Assembly: GCA_003524145.1 (NCBI GenBank)
Contig: DODZ01000004.1
Coordinates: 1-16,111, forward strand
Reading direction: 5' to 3'
DNA length: 16,111 nucleotides
DNA from: Candidatus Apopatosoma intestinale
GTDB lineage: Bacteria; Bacillota; Clostridia; Oscillospirales; CAG-272
The position numbers and the translations under genes are program-made. Within the stretch, counting starts at the first letter, position 1. Each line of letters starts with the position of its first letter. The notes below the pieces were generated by a model that worked only from the letters and a program-made list of their open reading frames with translations, ran no database searches and was not told the DNA's origin. Shown here in pieces: positions 14,491 to 16,111 of this stretch.

Positions 14491-14995
14491 CGTTTTTCAT
14501 GTTGTGCCCGTAGATGATATAGTTATCACTGTCAATTTCACATTTTGCGTCCATAAAAGGCGTACCGGCAGTGCTGATTTCGCCCTCAAAGGACAGGCGC
14601 AGGTATTTTTCCGGATCGTCCGGGGTATGCATCACCGTGTAGTCCAAAACGGTGTTCTCAATACAGATCCAGCCGAACAGGTCAGGGTTCTGCTCATACA
14701 CAGAAGCGTACTGCGTCAGGATTTCCGGCTCTGTTTCTATTTCCGCAGGATCGCGTGTGGTGTCGGCAGGGATAACAGGAATAGCTGGAATATAATCCGC
14801 AGTGCTGCTTTCCTCTGCATGAACACTTTCTGATATAAAATCATATTTCTCCTGTCTGTTCTGATCTCTCAGAATACCCCGGACTGCCATAATGGCCCCT
14901 ACAGAGAAAACTGCCAGCAAAATGAGAATGGGGATCCAGTTGCAGACGGGCTTATGTTTCCTTTGATACCTTCCTTTGGTGCTGATCCATTTCAT
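14420..14995 (-). pseudogene. Class B sortase, 3'-truncated
   Basis: The N-terminal 170 residues match a class B sortase. There is a basic N-terminus and one membrane helix (about 20-41), a linker, then the catalytic domain from about residue 86. This includes NPDLFGWICIENTVLDYTVM, GTPFMDAKCEIDSD and NYIIYGHNMKNGT with catalytic His164. Homology stops at about 14486; the frame then runs 21 foreign codons to 14420. The catalytic Cys and Arg are missing, so it cannot perform transpeptidation. It lies 15 nt downstream of the small membrane protein gene, in a surface-anchoring locus, with GGGTG 8 nt before the ATG. As it stands the locus would need another sortase. Confidence 0.85.
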
Positions 14996-15010
14996 TGACT
15001 GTTCACCCGG

Positions 15011-15463
15011 CTATTCCTCCTGTCTGTGCAGCTCATAGGTTCCTCCGATGGTTCCTTCTCCGCCTGTCAGGGTGAGCGTGTTGCCATTTACAGAAAATGT
15101 ATAGGTGCAATCCCGTGCTGCTTCGTTTGAAAAGTCGATAAAGAGCTGATCGTCCTTCACTTGATAGGAAAAATCATAGGTTGCGGAGGTAAGGATCATT
15201 GCACCGCTTCCTTTGCCGTCAAACTGATAGGTCGTGTTGCTGTCATAGTCCCATGTTCCGGTTAACGGGTCGTTGCCGGAGCAGCCTTTGACAAACAGTA
15301 TAATAAGCAAGACCAATACAAGCATCGCAGCAGCGCAAAGAATCAACCTGCGTTGCTTTCTTCTCTGCCGCCTTTTCCTTGCGATATATTTCCTGTAATC
15401 CTCTTTACCGGAGGCTACACTTGGTGTCGGCTGGGATGTTGGTCGGGCTTGTTCGTTGTTCAT
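15011..15463 (-). CDS. Single-pass membrane protein, DUF5640-like
   Basis: A 150-residue protein. A cytosolic, very basic N-terminus (RKYIARKRRQRRKQRR at 24-39) precedes one membrane helix (about 40-58). An extracellular beta-rich domain of about 85 residues follows: DPLTGTWDYDSNTTYQFDGK, then SYQVKDDQLFIDFSNEAARD, then GNTLTLTGGEGTIGGTYEL. This lipocalin-like 'LTGTW...YxFxxxGxG' pattern matches what I recall as DUF5640. C61 follows VKG, which does not fit a lipobox. GGAG is 8 nt before the ATG. It lies between a PxTG-anchored surface protein and a sortase, suggesting a role in that surface system; the function is unknown. Confidence 0.72.
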   Translation of the reverse strand: MNNEQARPTSQPTPSVASGKEDYRKYIARKRRQRRKQRRLILCAAAMLVLVLLIILFVKGCSGNDPLTGTWDYDSNTTYQFDGKGSGAMILTSATYDFSYQVKDDQLFIDFSNEAARDCTYTFSVNGNTLTLTGGEGTIGGTYELHRQEE

Positions 15464-15488
15464 CGTGGTTTCTCCAATCCAAGGGAAA

Positions 15489-15520
15489 GGGCGGCAGCGG
15501 GACTATGCCCGTCACCGCCC
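15489..15520 (-). terminator. Weak terminator or attenuator hairpin in the surface-protein operon
   Basis: GGGCGG (15489-15494) pairs with CCGCCC (15515-15520), with an inner CGGG/CCCG stem. On the minus strand it is followed by TTTCCCTT. It lies between the anchored protein and the small membrane protein, where it could lower expression of the downstream genes relative to the abundant surface protein. Confidence 0.55.
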
Positions 15521-15545
15521 ATCCTTATAAGATTATCTTATTGGG

Positions 15546-16111
15546 TTATTTTACGTATTTTTTTCTTTTGCTGTACACTACGGTGCCGGTTACACCAAGG
15601 CCAGAAGCAAGCAGCAGGCCGATCCAAAGGAACATATTACGGTTATCTCCCGTTTCGGGTGTGCTTCCGGTTGCCGGAATTTCCACTGCCGGACGAGCAT
15701 ATCCGCAAACCATACATTCTTCGTGTTTAGAACCCTTTTCGGTTGCCGTAGCATCCTTATCTACCACCCACTTGAAGCTGTGTGCTGCAACATCGTCCTT
15801 ATCTCCGCAGGAGCATTCATGCCAGTGGTTGATAGAATCAGATTTCCAATCGGAGCTGTAGTTGTGGGTATGCTCACCGCCGCCGGTTGCCGGGATAGTT
15901 TCGGTTGTCATCGTATAACCGCAGACGGTGCATTCCTTATGCTTTGTGCCGCTTGTGGTAGCTGTTGCCGGGGTGTCGATAATCCATTCACCGGCGGTAT
16001 GCGCTGCTGTATCTTTCTTATCGCCGCAGGAGCACTCATGCCAGTGGTTGTCGGCATCGTTCTTCCACTCGCTGCCGTAGCTGTGAGCATGCTCACCGCC
16101 GCCGGTTGCCG
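15546..16111 (-). CDS. PxTG-anchored surface protein with Cys/His-rich repeats (5' partial)
   Basis: The C-terminal 187 codons of a cell-surface protein whose 5' part lies beyond the window. The end is a canonical sorting signal: TPETGD, a hydrophobic helix (FLWIGLLLASGLGVTGTVV) and the basic tail YSKRKKYVK. Before it are two tandem repeats of 73 and 72 residues. Each contains NHWHECSCGDK, a downstream AAH, and a KHxECxVCGY motif, so each has CxC and CxxC pairs with nearby His residues. Repeats of this type are common in Firmicutes surface proteins; metal binding or disulphide formation is inferred. The clustered sortase is class B, whose clostridial relatives accept (S/N/P)PxTG-type signals. 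Confidence 0.87.
   Translation of the reverse strand, partial: ATGGGEHAHSYGSEWKNDADNHWHECSCGDKKDTAAHTAGEWIIDTPATATTSGTKHKECTVCGYTMTTETIPATGGGEHTHNYSSDWKSDSINHWHECSCGDKDDVAAHSFKWVVDKDATATEKGSKHEECMVCGYARPAVEIPATGSTPETGDNRNMFLWIGLLLASGLGVTGTVVYSKRKKYVK
15675..16109 (-). repeat. Two tandem repeats of 219 and 216 bp in the surface protein
   Basis: Unit 1 spans 15891-16109 and unit 2 spans 15675-15890, each beginning at codons for ATGGGEH. Both encode the W(K)xDxxNHWHECSCGDK and KHxECxVCGY cores. A third ATG start at 15674 leads into the sorting signal. The array reaches the window edge and probably continues. Confidence 0.85.

Noticed and set aside
15675..16109. CRISPR-like array at the right edge
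   Set aside because: The repeats are about 216-219 bp, coding and in frame with a sorting signal; there are no short direct repeats with unique spacers anywhere in the window.

Overview
The window looks like a chromosomal segment of an anaerobic Firmicute, probably a gut Clostridia (Oscillospirales/Ruminococcaceae-like). The reasons are AGGAGG-type ribosome binding sites, sigma-A promoters with TG-extended -10 boxes, short U-tailed terminators, and the Firmicutes gene order of a TrmN6-like methyltransferase, rsmI, metG and tatD. SLH, NERD, YcxB and class-B sortase proteins fit the same group. No taxonomic marker was searched, so this is inference.

Positions 1-1960 hold a minus-strand operon: an AbrB-type regulator, an ABC ATPase and an ABC-2 permease. 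Each junction is a 4-nt ATGA overlap. A consensus promoter studded with palindromes starts it and a strong terminator ends it. Positions 2000-3543 carry two plus-strand membrane-anchored proteins, one NERD and one SLH. Positions 3566-5985 carry three RNA/N6-adenine methyltransferase-type genes: SpoU family, TrmN6-like and rsmI.

Positions 6000-10280 form a second transcription unit: nagA, metG, a tatD-family gene and a YcxB-like membrane protein. It has its own promoter and two palindromes 22 bp apart just before nagA. nagA therefore sits inside an otherwise conserved translation/RNA-processing cluster. An XRE regulator follows at 10475-11293.

From about 11.3 kb onward the character changes to accessory or decaying DNA. 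A tRNA-Cys with a perfect consensus promoter and an odd T-loop is followed by two terminators. Next comes a minus-strand TetR C-terminal relic joined almost base-to-base with a plus-strand heavy-metal P-type ATPase that has lost its 5' half. A coiled-coil protein follows. Then the C-terminal remnant of an isomerase-like gene is fused to a class-B sortase cut before its catalytic Cys and Arg. The right edge is a surface-protein locus read on the minus strand: a repeat-rich PxTG-anchored protein continuing past the window, a small single-pass membrane protein, and the broken sortase.

I see no complete novel defence or mobile system. The most interesting signals are the two gene-gene deletion junctions downstream of the tRNA, the twin nagA operator, the regulator promoter with stacked palindromes, and the Cys/His repeat surface protein.
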